A stretch of DNA of 64,000 nucleotides from Streptococcus alactolyticus (GTDB taxonomy: Bacteria; Bacillota; Bacilli; Lactobacillales; Streptococcaceae): the NCBI RefSeq assembly GCF_012277075.1, contig NZ_JAAXMT010000011.1, positions 1 to 64,000 on the forward strand. The letters are read 5' to 3'. Under the pieces are notes generated by a model. It did not search any database, was not told the origin of the DNA, and was given only the letters and a program-made list of their open reading frames with translations. The first letter of the stretch is position 1, and the number at the start of each line of letters is the position of its first letter. The position numbers were made by a program, and so were the translations under genes. This document shows positions 54,025-63,650 of the stretch, one piece after another.

Positions 54025-54942
54025 ATGATGAAATTTAGAAAAAATCAGAATAAAGAAAAACAGATACCAAAGGAAAAGAAACCTCGTGTCTACTATAAGG
54101 TCAATCCTCATAAAAAGGTTGTGATTGCCTTGTGGGTACTTTTAGGGCTTAGTTTCAGCTTTGCGATATTCAAGCACTTTACAGCTATAGATACTCATAC
54201 TATTCACGAAACAACTATCATAGAAAAGGAATACGTTGATACTCATCATGTAGAAAATTTTGTAGAGAACTTTGCGAAAGTCTACTATTCATGGGAGCAA
54301 TCCGATAAGTCCATTGATAATCGAATGGAAAGTCTAAAAGGCTATCTGACAGATGAACTTCAAGCTCTCAATGTTGATACAGTACGCAAAGATATTCCTG
54401 TATCGTCTTCTGTAAGAGGATTTCAGATATGGACGGTAGAGCCAACTGGCGACAATGAGTTTAATGTAACCTACAGTGTAGACCAGCTCATTACAGAGGG
54501 AGAAAATACAAAGACCGTCCACTCTGCTTATATAGTGAGTGTCTATGTAGATGGTTCTGGAAATATGGTACTGGTTAAGAATCCGACCATTACCAACATA
54601 CCTAAGAAATCAAGTTATAAACCAAAAGCCATTGAAAGTGAGGGGACGGTTGATTCCATTACAACCAATGAAATCAATGAGTTTTTAACGACGTTCTTCA
54701 AGCTCTATCCTACAGCGACAGCCAGTGAACTTTCCTACTATGTGAATGACGGGATATTAAAACCAATCGGAAAAGAGTACATCTTTCAAGAACTGGTAAA
54801 TCCTATTCACAATCGTAAGGATAATCAAGTCACGGTATCGCTGACAGTGGAGTATATCGACCAGCAGACCAAAGCAACGCAGGTATCTCAATTTGATTTG
54901 GTACTTGAAAAGAACGGGAGTAATTGGAAGATTATAGAATAA
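54025..54942 (+). CDS. orf13: Tn916 Orf13, TcpC-type (VirB8-like) conjugation protein
   Basis: A 305-residue bitopic membrane protein. A basic cytoplasmic start (K-F-R-K-N-Q-N-K-E-K), one helix (about 35-53), then two NTF2-like extracellular domains (about 75-185 and 205-300), the fold of TcpC and VirB8. AAAGGAAG lies 6 nt before ATG 54025; an alternative ATG is at 54028 and an upstream one at 54007 overlaps orf14. Last gene of the transfer operon. Confidence 0.93.
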   Translation: MMKFRKNQNKEKQIPKEKKPRVYYKVNPHKKVVIALWVLLGLSFSFAIFKHFTAIDTHTIHETTIIEKEYVDTHHVENFVENFAKVYYSWEQSDKSIDNRMESLKGYLTDELQALNVDTVRKDIPVSSSVRGFQIWTVEPTGDNEFNVTYSVDQLITEGENTKTVHSAYIVSVYVDGSGNMVLVKNPTITNIPKKSSYKPKAIESEGTVDSITTNEINEFLTTFFKLYPTATASELSYYVNDGILKPIGKEYIFQELVNPIHNRKDNQVTVSLTVEYIDQQTKATQVSQFDLVLEKNGSNWKIIE

Positions 54943-55011
54943 CAAATATTGGTACATTATTACAGCTATTTTGTAATCACGTACTCTCTTTGATAAAAAA
55001 TTGGAGATTCC

Positions 55012-55040
55012 TTTACAAATATGCTCTTACGTGCTATTAT
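55012..55040 (+). promoter_or_regulatory. promoter of the tet(M) region
   Basis: TTTACA (55012-55017), 17 bp, TATTAT (55035-55040). In Tn916 this start also feeds transcription that passes tet(M) into the regulatory genes. Confidence 0.75.
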
Positions 55041-55071
55041 TTAAGTATCTATTTAAAAGGAGTTAATAAAT

Positions 55072-55095
55072 ATGCGGCAAGGTATTCTTAAATAA
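55072..55095 (+). CDS. seven-residue leader peptide MRQGILK
   Basis: ATG 55072 has AAAAGGAG 8 nt upstream. The stop lies in the first hairpin arm, so a ribosome here would open that hairpin. Confidence 0.55.
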   Translation: MRQGILK

Positions 55096-55300
55096 ACTGT
55101 CAATTTGATAGTGGGAACAAATAATTGGATGTCCTTTTTTAGGAGGGCTTAGTTTTTTGTACCCAGTTTAAGAATACCTTTATCATGTGATTCTAAAGTA
55201 TCCGGAGAATATCTGTATGCTTTGTATGCCTATGGTTATGCATAAAAATCCCAGTGATAAGAGTATTTATCACTGGGATTTTTATGCCCTTTTGGGTTTT
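55079..55300 (+). promoter_or_regulatory. tet(M) leader attenuator
   Basis: Two strong hairpins. The first pairs AAGGTATTCTTAAA (55079-55092) with its complement near 55166-55180. The second, AAAAATCCCAGTGATAA (55244-55260) with TTATCACTGGGATTTTT, is a terminator just ahead of tet(M). Short peptides are coded within. The published model is that tetracycline slows leader translation and lets RNA polymerase pass the terminator. Confidence 0.82.
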
Positions 55301-55303
55301 TGA
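55217..55303 (+). CDS. orf12: Tn916 Orf12, tet(M) leader peptide
   Basis: A 28-residue ORF running through the terminator hairpin to TGA 55301-55303, 15 nt before tet(M). This is Orf12, the peptide whose translation is linked to attenuation. It has a GGAGAAT site. Confidence 0.8.
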   Translation: MLCMPMVMHKNPSDKSIYHWDFYALLGF

Positions 55304-55318
55304 ATGGAGGAAAATCAC

Positions 55319-57238
55319 ATGAAAATTATTAATATTGGAATTTTAGCTCATGTTGATGCAGGAAAAACTACCTTAACAGAAAGCTTATTATATAACAGTG
55401 GAGCGATTACAGAATTAGGAAGCGTGGACAAAGGTACAACGAGGACGGATAATACGCTTTTAGAACGTCAGAGAGGAATTACAATTCAGACAGGAATAAC
55501 CTCTTTTCAGTGGGAAAATACGAAGGTGAACATCATAGACACGCCAGGACATATGGATTTCTTAGCAGAAGTATATCGTTCATTATCAGTTTTAGATGGG
55601 GCAATTCTACTGATTTCTGCAAAAGATGGCGTACAAGCACAAACTCGTATATTATTTCATGCACTTAGGAAAATGGGGATTCCCACAATCTTTTTTATCA
55701 ATAAGATTGACCAAAATGGAATTGATTTATCAACGGTTTATCAGGATATTAAAGAGAAACTTTCTGCCGAAATTGTAATCAAACAGAAGGTAGAACTGTA
55801 TCCTAATATGTGTGTGACGAACTTTACCGAATCTGAACAATGGGATACGGTAATAGAGGGAAACGATGACCTTTTAGAGAAATATATGTCCGGTAAATCA
55901 TTAGAAGCATTGGAACTCGAACAAGAGGAAAGCATAAGATTTCAGAATTGTTCTCTGTTCCCTGTTTATCACGGAAGTGCAAAAAACAATATAGGGATTG
56001 ATAACCTTATAGAAGTGATTACGAATAAATTTTATTCATCAACACATCGAGGTCAGTCTGAACTTTGCGGAAAAGTTTTCAAAATTGAGTATTCGGAAAA
56101 AAGACAGCGTCTTGCATATATACGTCTTTATAGTGGCGTACTGCATTTGCGAGATTCGGTTAGAATATCGGAAAAGGAAAAAATAAAAATTACAGAAATG
56201 TATACTTCAATAAATGGTGAATTATGTAAGATTGATAGAGCTTATTCTGGAGAAATTGTTATTTTGCAAAATGAGTTTTTGAAGTTAAATAGTGTTCTTG
56301 GAGATACAAAACTATTGCCACAGAGAAAAAAGATTGAAAATCCGCACCCTCTACTACAAACAACTGTTGAACCGAGTAAACCTGAACAGAGAGAAATGTT
56401 GCTTGATGCCCTTTTGGAAATCTCAGATAGTGATCCGCTTCTACGATATTACGTGGATTCTACGACACATGAAATTATACTTTCTTTCTTAGGGAAAGTA
56501 CAAATGGAAGTGATTAGTGCACTGTTGCAAGAAAAGTATCATGTGGAGATAGAACTAAAAGAGCCTACAGTCATTTATATGGAGAGACCGTTAAAAAATG
56601 CAGAATATACCATTCACATCGAAGTGCCGCCAAATCCTTTCTGGGCTTCCATTGGTTTATCTGTATCACCGCTTCCGTTGGGAAGTGGAATGCAGTATGA
56701 GAGCTCGGTTTCTCTTGGATACTTAAATCAATCATTTCAAAATGCAGTTATGGAAGGGATACGCTATGGCTGTGAACAAGGATTGTATGGTTGGAATGTG
56801 ACGGACTGTAAAATCTGTTTTAAGTATGGCTTATACTATAGCCCTGTTAGTACCCCAGCAGATTTTCGGATGCTTGCTCCTATTGTATTGGAACAAGTCT
56901 TAAAAAAAGCTGGAACAGAATTGTTAGAGCCATATCTTAGTTTTAAAATTTATGCGCCACAGGAATATCTTTCACGAGCATACAACGATGCTCCTAAATA
57001 TTGTGCGAACATCGTAGACACTCAATTGAAAAATAATGAGGTCATTCTTAGTGGAGAAATCCCTGCTCGGTGTATTCAAGAATATCGTAGTGATTTAACT
57101 TTCTTTACAAATGGACGTAGTGTTTGTTTAACAGAGTTAAAAGGGTACCATGTTACTACCGGTGAACCTGTTTGCCAGCCCCGTCGTCCAAATAGTCGGA
57201 TAGATAAAGTACGATATATGTTCAATAAAATAACTTAG
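55319..57238 (+). CDS. tet(M): tetracycline resistance ribosomal protection protein Tet(M)
   Basis: A 639-residue EF-G-like GTPase that pushes tetracycline and minocycline off the 30S ribosome. GTPase motifs are A-H-V-D-A-G-K-T-T (10-18), D-T-P-G-H (74-78) and N-K-I-D (128-131). The domain IV tip with S-P-V-S-T-P (near 508) reaches the drug site. Full length. Against the Tn916 sequence I remember, residues differ mainly between about 160 and 290 (for example [21 protein letters not shown]), which suggests one of the mosaic alleles. GGAGG precedes ATG 55319. Confidence 0.98.
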   Translation: MKIINIGILAHVDAGKTTLTESLLYNSGAITELGSVDKGTTRTDNTLLERQRGITIQTGITSFQWENTKVNIIDTPGHMDFLAEVYRSLSVLDGAILLISAKDGVQAQTRILFHALRKMGIPTIFFINKIDQNGIDLSTVYQDIKEKLSAEIVIKQKVELYPNMCVTNFTESEQWDTVIEGNDDLLEKYMSGKSLEALELEQEESIRFQNCSLFPVYHGSAKNNIGIDNLIEVITNKFYSSTHRGQSELCGKVFKIEYSEKRQRLAYIRLYSGVLHLRDSVRISEKEKIKITEMYTSINGELCKIDRAYSGEIVILQNEFLKLNSVLGDTKLLPQRKKIENPHPLLQTTVEPSKPEQREMLLDALLEISDSDPLLRYYVDSTTHEIILSFLGKVQMEVISALLQEKYHVEIELKEPTVIYMERPLKNAEYTIHIEVPPNPFWASIGLSVSPLPLGSGMQYESSVSLGYLNQSFQNAVMEGIRYGCEQGLYGWNVTDCKICFKYGLYYSPVSTPADFRMLAPIVLEQVLKKAGTELLEPYLSFKIYAPQEYLSRAYNDAPKYCANIVDTQLKNNEVILSGEIPARCIQEYRSDLTFFTNGRSVCLTELKGYHVTTGEPVCQPRRPNSRIDKVRYMFNKIT

Positions 57239-57335
57239 TGTATTTTATGTTGTTATATAAATATGGTTTCTTGTTAAATAAGATGAAATATTTTTTAATA
57301 AAGATTTGAATTAAAGTGTAAAGGAGGAGATAGTT

Positions 57336-57524
57336 ATTATAAACTACAAGTGGATATTGTGTCCTGTATGTGGAAATAAAACACGATTAAAGATAAGGGA
57401 AGATACTGAATTAAAAAAATTCCCCCTCTATTGTCCGAAATGCAGACAAGAAAATTTAATTGAAATAAAGCAGTTCAAAGTAACTGTGATTACAGAGCCA
57501 GACGCAAAGACGCAGAGCCGATAA
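57336..57524 (+). CDS. orf6: Tn916 Orf6, cysteine-rich KTR-domain protein
   Basis: A small zinc-ribbon-like protein of about 62 residues: C-P-V-C-G-N-K-T-R (the K-T-R motif) and C-P-K-C-R, two C-x-x-C pairs. AGGAGGAG lies at 57321-57328, but no ATG, GTG or TTG follows at the right distance. ATT 57336 or ATA 57339 must serve as start, or else TTG 57354, which has no site. So the exact start is uncertain. Found downstream of tet(M) in Tn916-like elements; the function is unknown. Confidence 0.7.
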   Translation: MINYKWILCPVCGNKTRLKIREDTELKKFPLYCPKCRQENLIEIKQFKVTVITEPDAKTQSR

Positions 57525-57557
57525 AATGAGATTAATACAATCTCATTTTATCGGCTC
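57513..57557. terminator. hairpin after orf6
   Basis: GCCGATAAAATGAGATT pairs perfectly with its complement around AATAC, followed by CTTT. It separates the tet(M) unit from the opposing orf9. Confidence 0.75.
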
Positions 57558-57583
57558 TTTCCGTTATGTATGGATTCTTTTAA

Positions 57584-57937
57584 TTAGTCTTCGATGTTTC
57601 TTGCTTCGTTGATACCGCTGGCTAAAGATTCCATTAAGGATAGTTCTTTGTCTGTAAAGCTATCCATGTATTTCTCTATCTGTAATCGTCGGGTGCTTTT
57701 TACCAAGTTATTAGCAGGTAAGAAAAATTCATCAACGGAAACATGAAGTAACGATACAAGGTCATAAAGAACTTGTATGCTGGGGTGTTGCCCTTTATTT
57801 TCAATATTAGTTAAGTACCGTGGGTCAATTTCAATCAATGCTCCCACTTGTTCACGAGTTAAACCTCGTTTCAATCGAGCTTCTTTAATGGCTAAACCAA
57901 AGGCTCTAAAATCATATTTATCTTCTTTTTTACGCAT
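57584..57937 (-). CDS. orf9: Tn916 Orf9, XRE-type repressor
   Basis: A 117-residue repressor with a helix-turn-helix (about 10-65: [17 protein letters not shown], recognition part [10 protein letters not shown]) and a C-terminal helical segment. It faces the opposite way to its neighbours. In the published Tn916 model it represses expression of orf7/orf8 and is opposed by readthrough from tet(M). GAGGTGG precedes the ATG. Confidence 0.92.
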   Translation of the reverse strand: MRKKEDKYDFRAFGLAIKEARLKRGLTREQVGALIEIDPRYLTNIENKGQHPSIQVLYDLVSLLHVSVDEFFLPANNLVKSTRRLQIEKYMDSFTDKELSLMESLASGINEARNIED

Positions 57938-58141
57938 AGTAGACCACCTCTATACATTTTATTGTTCCTACTGAATTAAAAACAGGTATAGAAAAACGTG
58001 TTATATGGTTTATAGGTTTATATTTAATAAAAAGCACTACTAAACGCCAATAAAAAAAACCGTTATATGGTAGTGCTATTTACGCTGTTAAAATATTGTA
58101 TATTACTTCCAAATGGCGGTTTGTTGGAGGTCAACGTCGCC

Positions 58142-58213
58142 ATGAAGTACATCATATACAATAAATTTCCTTACATTGGGTTCTTGTCAAAAAAAGTCGT
58201 CTATCTGCAATAG
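58142..58213 (+). CDS. 23-residue ORF upstream of orf7 (possibly orf10)
   Basis: ATG 58142 with GGAGG about 12 nt upstream; product M-K-Y-I-I-Y-N-K-F-P-Y then S-K-K-V-V. The distance to the site is long. The wider gap 57938-58441 otherwise holds repeats of CAAATGGCG/CGCCATT-like hairpins and probable promoters, and no other gene. Confidence 0.35.
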   Translation: MKYIIYNKFPYIGFLSKKVVYLQ

Positions 58214-58441
58214 ATAAGTACGTCCACCAATGTGGTTTTATAAATCATATAGATAGAATAACAGAAGCATGTAAACAGAGAAATAAATCTGTTTATATGC
58301 TTTTTTGGCTATTCAGAACTTTTTTACAAAGTTTATTTATCAGTAATGCAACAAATCCCCCTTTCACATTGGGACTAAGAGTGAAAGGAGATAAACGAGC
58401 AAGGCTCACTTCCTTTCCTAGACAGAAAGGGGGTGAGAAAC

Positions 58442-58864
58442 ATGAAACCATCTTCTTTTCAGACCACAATAGAAAATCAGTTTGACTATATCTGTAAACG
58501 TGCTATGGAAGACGAGCGAAAGAATTATATGCTTTATCTTTCAAGGATTGCAAAGCGTGAGGTGTCCTTTTCGGATGTTGGCGATTATCTTGTTAGCCAG
58601 TTTGCGACAACAGATAACTATTCAACTGACTTTCAGATTTTTACACTCAATGGGTTATCAGTAGGCGTTGAAAATGATTTGTTGAGTGAAGCATTACGTG
58701 AGTTGCCAGACAAGAAACGTGAAATTCTACTGCTGTTTTACTTTATGGACATGAGCGATTCAGAAATTGCAGACCTGTTGAAATTGAACCGTTCTACTGT
58801 CTATCGGCATAGAACCAGTGGACTAGCCTTAATTAAAAAGTTTATGGAGGAATTTGAAGAATGA
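58442..58864 (+). CDS. orf7: Tn916 Orf7, sigma-70-like transcription activator
   Basis: A 140-residue sigma-factor-like protein. A conserved N-terminal segment (about 10-50) is followed by a region 4-type helix-turn-helix (about 85-135: L-R-E-L-P-D-K-K-R-E-I-L-L-L-F-Y-F, then D-S-E-I-A-D-L-L-K-L-N-R-S-T-V-Y-R). In the Tn916 model, Orf7 and Orf8 activate their own promoter and drive transcription through xis and int into the transfer genes after circularisation. GGGGGTGAG precedes ATG 58442. It overlaps orf8 by 4 nt. Confidence 0.93.
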   Translation: MKPSSFQTTIENQFDYICKRAMEDERKNYMLYLSRIAKREVSFSDVGDYLVSQFATTDNYSTDFQIFTLNGLSVGVENDLLSEALRELPDKKREILLLFYFMDMSDSEIADLLKLNRSTVYRHRTSGLALIKKFMEEFEE

Positions 58865-59091
58865 AAACACAATATCCTATGATTCCCTTTCCTCTCATTG
58901 TAAAGGCAACAGATGGCGATACCGAAGCGATTAACCAGATTCTACATCATTACAGAGGGTACATAACGAAGCGTTCCCTACGACTTATGAAAGATGAATA
59001 TGGCAATCAAAGTATGGTCGTTGATGAAGTCTTACGTGGAAGAATGGAAACCAGACTGATTACAAAGATTTTGTCATTTGAAATTAAGTAA
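58861..59091 (+). CDS. orf8: Tn916 Orf8, helix-turn-helix regulatory protein
   Basis: A 76-residue protein starting within the orf7 stop (ATGA). It contains I-V-K-A-T-D-G-D-T-E-A-I-N-Q-I-L-H-H-Y and ends L-I-T-K-I-L-S-F, the conserved pattern of conjugative transposon helix-turn-helix proteins (sigma region 2-like). Works with Orf7. Followed by a hairpin, GGAAGCGTG (about 59118) with CACGCTTCC, and a 460-base gap to xis with several inverted repeats but no gene that I can support. Confidence 0.9.
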   Translation: MKTQYPMIPFPLIVKATDGDTEAINQILHHYRGYITKRSLRLMKDEYGNQSMVVDEVLRGRMETRLITKILSFEIK

Positions 59092-59551
59092 TATCCTCTC
59101 TCCTTTCGTGGAAGCGTGCTAAACCATTCCACGCTTCCCGAACAGGGAGGTTTGTTATTCCACCAAAGCATATTGAGCTTTCAATGTGTTTTGATAGGCT
59201 AACGAGCCATTGTTCTTTGAAAACTGAATAAAAGTAATCGAATACGTTTCGATAAGAAAAGAGCCAACGGAACTAACCGCCATGACCTATCTTATAAAGA
59301 TAGCGAGCGATTCATGTTAGTGATCCGAGAAGCAATCTTTAGCAGGATTGCCTGCAACGACATTCTTATCGTGATAATGATACTCCCATACAGTCAATAG
59401 TCCGAGCGTGATAAAACCGTCGCAGGCAATGAGTATGGCTACATGAGAACCATGCAGGGGTGGAACTCCCGTGAGCTTTGCTAAAGCTGTTCGATTGCTG
59501 GTAAAACAACTTTTATGAAATCCAAATAAGTGATTTGGAAAGGAGGATTTT

Positions 59552-59755
59552 ATGAAGCAGACTGACATTCCTATTTGGGAACGTTATACCCTAACCATTG
59601 AAGAAGCGTCAAAATATTTTCGTATTGGCGAAAACAAGCTACGACGCTTGGCAGAGGAAAATAAAAATGCAAATTGGCTGATTATGAATGGCAATCGTAT
59701 TCAGATTAAACGAAAACAATTTGAAAAAATTATAGATACATTGGACGCAATCTAG
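59552..59755 (+). CDS. xis: Tn916 excisionase
   Basis: A 67-residue basic DNA-bending protein with a winged-helix (MerR-like) fold: [24 protein letters not shown] region and [11 protein letters not shown] wing. It stimulates excision at the transposon ends. AAAGGAGG precedes the ATG. It lies 81 nt ahead of int. Confidence 0.95.
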
Positions 59756-59836
59756 CGTCGCCAAAGGGTCTTGTATATGATAAAATAGTATTAAGTCGTA
59801 TCAAGGCTCTTTCCATAAAGGAAAGGAGCAAATGCC

Positions 59837-61054
59837 ATGTCAGAAAAAAGACGTGACAATAAAGGTCGAATCTTAAAGACTGGAGAGAGCCAACGAAAAG
59901 ACGGAAGATACTTATACAAATATATAGATTCATTTGGAGAACCGCAATTTGTTTACTCGTGGAAACTTGTGGCTACAGACCGAGTACCAGCAGGAAAGCG
60001 TGATTGTATCTCACTTAGAGAGAAAATCGCAGAGTTACAGAAAGACATTCATGATGGTATTGATGTTGTAGGAAAGAAAATGACACTCTGCCAGCTTTAC
60101 GCAAAACAGAACGCTCAAAGACCAAAGGTTAGAAAAAACACTGAAACTGGACGCAAATATCTTATGGATATTTTGAAGAAAGACAAGTTAGGTGTAAGAA
60201 GTATTGACAGTATTAAGCCATCAGACGCTAAAGAATGGGCTATTAGAATGAGTGAAAATGGTTATGCTTATCAAACCATCAATAACTACAAACGTTCTTT
60301 AAAGGCTTCATTCTATATTGCTATACAAGATGATTGTGTTCGGAAGAATCCATTTGACTTTCAACTGAAAGCAGTTCTTGATGATGATACTGTCCCTAAG
60401 ACCGTACTAACAGAAGAACAGGAAGAAAAACTGTTAGCCTTTGCAAAAGCTGATAAAACCTACAGCAAAAATTATGATGAAATTCTGATACTCTTAAAAA
60501 CAGGTCTTCGTATTTCAGAGTTTGGTGGTTTGACACTTCCAGATTTAGATTTTGAGAATCGTCTTGTCAATATAGACCATCAGCTATTGAGAGATACTGA
60601 AATTGGGTACTACATTGAAACACCAAAGACCAAAAGTGGCGAACGTCAAGTTCCTATGGTTGAAGAAGCCTATCAAGCATTTAAGCGAGTGTTAGCGAAT
60701 CGAAAGAATGATAAGCGTGTTGAGATTGATGGATATAGTGATTTCCTCTTTCTTAATAGAAAGAACTATCCAAAAGTGGCAAGTGATTACAACGGCATGA
60801 TGAAAGGTCTTGTTAAGAAATACAATAAGTATAACGAGGATAAATTGCCACACATCACTCCACATAGTTTGCGACATACATTCTGTACCAACTATGCAAA
60901 TGCAGGAATGAATCCAAAGGCATTACAGTACATTATGGGACATGCTAATATAGCCATGACGCTGAACTATTACGCACATGCAACATTCGATTCTGCAATG
61001 GCAGAAATGAAACGCTTGAATAAAGAGAAGCAACAGGAGCGTCTTGTTGCTTAG
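59837..61054 (+). CDS. int: Tn916 integrase (tyrosine recombinase)
   Basis: A 405-residue recombinase. The N-terminal arm-binding domain (about 1-70) is followed by a core-binding SAM-like domain (about 85-170) and the catalytic domain. Catalytic residues are Arg225 (T-G-L-R-I-S), the H-S-L-R-H pair near 343-347, and Tyr379 in L-N-Y-Y-A-H, exactly the published Tn916 Int numbering. It integrates into AT-rich bent DNA with variable coupling sequences. GGAAAGGAG precedes ATG 59837. Confidence 0.97.
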   Translation: MSEKRRDNKGRILKTGESQRKDGRYLYKYIDSFGEPQFVYSWKLVATDRVPAGKRDCISLREKIAELQKDIHDGIDVVGKKMTLCQLYAKQNAQRPKVRKNTETGRKYLMDILKKDKLGVRSIDSIKPSDAKEWAIRMSENGYAYQTINNYKRSLKASFYIAIQDDCVRKNPFDFQLKAVLDDDTVPKTVLTEEQEEKLLAFAKADKTYSKNYDEILILLKTGLRISEFGGLTLPDLDFENRLVNIDHQLLRDTEIGYYIETPKTKSGERQVPMVEEAYQAFKRVLANRKNDKRVEIDGYSDFLFLNRKNYPKVASDYNGMMKGLVKKYNKYNEDKLPHITPHSLRHTFCTNYANAGMNPKALQYIMGHANIAMTLNYYAHATFDSAMAEMKRLNKEKQQERLVA

Positions 61055-61065
61055 TAGTACAAATG

Positions 61066-61085
61066 AATTTACTACTTATTTACCA
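61066..61085 (+). repeat. right-end integrase arm-binding repeats
   Basis: AATTTACTACT followed by TATTTACCACT, matching the left-end repeats at 43262-43292. Confidence 0.7.
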
Positions 61086-61330
61086 CTTCTGACAGCTAAG
61101 ACATGAGGAAATATGCAAAGAAACGTGAAGTATCTTCCTACAGTAAAAATACTCGAAAGCACATAGAATAAGGCTTTACGAGCATTTAAGAAAATATAAA
61201 AAGATAATTAGAAATTTATACTTTGTTTCTTGACAAAAAGAGTGTGAGCTATTTTTGGGAAAGCGATGTCTTAAAAGTGCTCTATATTTGAAAACATTTA
61301 CAATTCTTTTGACGCTGTTTTTTCAAAGGA

Positions 61331-61342
61331 TTTGTGGTATAA
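61331..61342 (+). promoter_or_regulatory. extended -10 promoter of typA
   Basis: TGGTATAAT (TATAAT preceded by TGn) about 40 nt ahead of the typA ATG, host-derived and about 105 nt from the Tn916 end, so the insertion left it intact. Confidence 0.6.
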
Positions 61343-61379
61343 TTCAAAAGTTAGAATAAATGAAAAAAATCGAGGAATC

Positions 61380-63221
61380 ATGACTAAATTAAGAGAAGAT
61401 ATTCGTAATGTGGCGATTATCGCCCACGTTGACCACGGGAAAACAACCCTTGTTGATGAATTATTGAAACAATCACACACACTTGACGAACGTAAAGAGT
61501 TGCAAGAACGTGCGATGGACTCAAACGACCTTGAAAAAGAACGCGGTATTACCATTTTGGCTAAAAATACGGCGGTTGCTTACAACGGCGTTCGTATCAA
61601 CATCATGGACACACCAGGACACGCGGACTTCGGTGGTGAAGTAGAACGTATCATGAAAATGGTTGATGGTGTTGTGCTTGTTGTGGATGCCTACGAAGGA
61701 ACAATGCCACAAACACGTTTTGTGTTGAAAAAAGCCCTTGAGCAAAACTTGACACCAATCGTGGTTGTTAACAAAATTGATAAACCATCTGCTCGTCCAG
61801 CTGAAGTTGTGGACGAAGTACTTGAACTTTTCATCGAACTTGGTGCAGACGACGACCAATTGGAATTCCCAGTTGTGTACGCTTCAGCTATCAATGGAAC
61901 ATCATCACTTTCTGATGACCCAGCTGACCAAGAACACACAATGGCACCAATCTTTGATACCATCATCGACCATATCCCAGCACCTGTGGATAACTCAGAT
62001 GAGCCCCTTCAATTCCAAGTGTCACTTCTTGACTACAATGACTTCGTTGGACGTATTGGTATCGGTCGTATCTTCCGCGGTACGGTTAAAGTGGGTGACC
62101 AAGTAACCCTTTCAAAATTGGACGGTACAACGAAAAACTTCCGTGTAACAAAACTATTTGGTTTCTTTGGACTTGAACGCCGTGAAATCAAGGAAGCAAA
62201 AGCAGGTGACTTGATTGCCATTTCTGGTATGGAAGACATCTTCGTTGGGGAAACCATCACACCAACAGATTGCGTTGAACCTCTTCCAATTCTTCACATT
62301 GACGAACCAACCCTTCAAATGACTTTCTTGGCAAATAACTCACCATTTGCAGGTCGTGAAGGAAAATACGTTACTTCTCGTAAAGTAGAAGAACGTTTGC
62401 TTGCTGAATTGCAAACAGACGTTTCATTGCGCGTTGAACCAACAGATTCTCCAGATAAATGGACTGTTTCAGGTCGTGGTGAATTGCACTTGTCAATCTT
62501 GATTGAAACTATGCGTCGTGAAGGATACGAACTTCAAGTATCACGTCCAGAAGTTATCATCAAAGAAATTGATGGTGTGAAAATGGAACCATTCGAACGC
62601 GTTCAAATCGATACACCTGAAGAATACCAAGGTGCGGTTATCCAATCCTTGTCAGAACGTAAAGGTGAAATGTTGGATATGCAATCAACTGGAAATGGTC
62701 AAACACGCTTGATTTTCCTTGCGCCAGCTCGTGGTTTGATTGGTTACCCAACTGAATTCTTATCAATGACTCGTGGTTATGGTATCATGAACCATACCTT
62801 TGACCAATACATGCCAGTGATTAACGCTGAAATCGGCGGACGTCACCGTGGTGCCTTGGTATCTATCGATACTGGTAAAGCAACAACATACTCTATCATG
62901 TCTGTTGAAGAACGTGGTACTATCTTCGTTAACCCTGGTACAGAAGTTTACGAAGGAATGATTATTGGTGAAAATTCACGTGAAAATGACTTGACTGTTA
63001 ATATCACGAAAGCAAAACAAATGACCAACGTTCGTTCAGCAACGAAAGACCAAACGGCTGTTATCAAAACCCCACGTATTTTGACGCTTGAAGAATCACT
63101 TGAATTCTTGAACGATGATGAATACATGGAAGTTACTCCAGAATCTATTCGCCTACGCAAACAAATCCTTGATAAAAATATGCGTGCTAAGGCTGCGAAA
63201 AAGAAAAAATCTGCAGAGTAA
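61380..63221 (+). CDS. typA: translational GTPase TypA (BipA)
   Basis: A 613-residue EF-G-like GTPase acting in ribosome assembly and stress growth. G motifs: A-H-V-D-H-G-K-T-T (about 17-25), D-T-P-G-H-A-D-F (about 75-82), N-K-I-D-K (about 132-136). It has the TypA-specific C-terminal domain (R-G-L-I-G-Y near 450) and no EF-G domain IV. ATG 61380 with CGAGGAA; the in-frame extension to 61332 overlaps the promoter. Codon use is strongly adapted. Confidence 0.96.
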   Translation: MTKLREDIRNVAIIAHVDHGKTTLVDELLKQSHTLDERKELQERAMDSNDLEKERGITILAKNTAVAYNGVRINIMDTPGHADFGGEVERIMKMVDGVVLVVDAYEGTMPQTRFVLKKALEQNLTPIVVVNKIDKPSARPAEVVDEVLELFIELGADDDQLEFPVVYASAINGTSSLSDDPADQEHTMAPIFDTIIDHIPAPVDNSDEPLQFQVSLLDYNDFVGRIGIGRIFRGTVKVGDQVTLSKLDGTTKNFRVTKLFGFFGLERREIKEAKAGDLIAISGMEDIFVGETITPTDCVEPLPILHIDEPTLQMTFLANNSPFAGREGKYVTSRKVEERLLAELQTDVSLRVEPTDSPDKWTVSGRGELHLSILIETMRREGYELQVSRPEVIIKEIDGVKMEPFERVQIDTPEEYQGAVIQSLSERKGEMLDMQSTGNGQTRLIFLAPARGLIGYPTEFLSMTRGYGIMNHTFDQYMPVINAEIGGRHRGALVSIDTGKATTYSIMSVEERGTIFVNPGTEVYEGMIIGENSRENDLTVNITKAKQMTNVRSATKDQTAVIKTPRILTLEESLEFLNDDEYMEVTPESIRLRKQILDKNMRAKAAKKKKSAE

Positions 63222-63276
63222 TGCTTTAAACGTGCGAAGCTAAAGACCAATCGTGCGATGTGAAGAGGGGGTCAGC

Positions 63277-63549
63277 ATGTTTTACCTTATTGTTGCGATT
63301 TTAATCGTTTCTTATTACTTTTTTATGGCCCCTACAAGCATTCGTAATACATTGAACACCATTGGCTTGGTGGGTGCCATGGCTCTCTTAATTGTGCTGG
63401 CATTTATGAGTTTTATCAAAATCCTTCAATCGCCACCAGAAATTTTGTTGGGATTTACCATGGCGATCTTTGGATTTTTCGCCATTCGTGATGTCTATCA
63501 ATTACCAGCTAGGGCAGAAAAAAGTGAACATCCAAATAAAGGAGATTGA
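63277..63549 (+). CDS. DUF3165-like small membrane protein
   Basis: A 90-residue protein with three predicted membrane helices (about 2-20, 26-48, 52-72) and a charged C-terminus. The streptococcal position between typA and murD and the pattern F-M-A-P-T-S-I-R-N-T, then F-G-F-F-A-I-R-D-V fit DUF3165. GAGGGGG precedes ATG 63277. The function is unknown. Confidence 0.72.
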   Translation: MFYLIVAILIVSYYFFMAPTSIRNTLNTIGLVGAMALLIVLAFMSFIKILQSPPEILLGFTMAIFGFFAIRDVYQLPARAEKSEHPNKGD

Positions 63550-63569
63550 GTTTTGCTCAATCTTTTTTA
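63542..63569 (+). terminator. terminator before murD
   Basis: AGATTGAG and CTCAATCT around TTTTG, followed by TTTTT. Confidence 0.85.
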
Positions 63570-63650
63570 GTGACGGCACTAGAATGATTGAAAAAGCGTT
63601 TAAATAAATGTAGAATATTACTATATTTGTAAGGTTAGAATGGATAAACG

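Larger units (their letters stand above)
43195..61228 (+). mobile_element. Tn916-family conjugative transposon carrying tet(M)
   Basis: A complete element of about 18.03 kb, matching the known length of Tn916. Its ends are the imperfect inverted repeats seen at left (ATAGCATAAAAATCTAGTTATC, from about 43197; 43195 is uncertain by 2-3 nt) and right (complement of GATAATTAGAAATTTATAC, closing CTTTGTTT at 61228). Int-arm repeats AATTTACTACT lie inside both ends (about 43263-43290 and 61066-61085). All modules are present: conjugation (43432-54942), tetracycline resistance (55072-57524), regulation (57584-59091) and recombination (59552-61054). It sits in the intergenic DNA between the glcK operon terminator and typA. 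Confidence 0.95.

Noticed and set aside
55244..55281. Possible CRISPR-like or insertion repeat ahead of tet(M)
   Set aside because: It is a single perfect hairpin, the known tet(M) leader terminator, with no repeated spacing.
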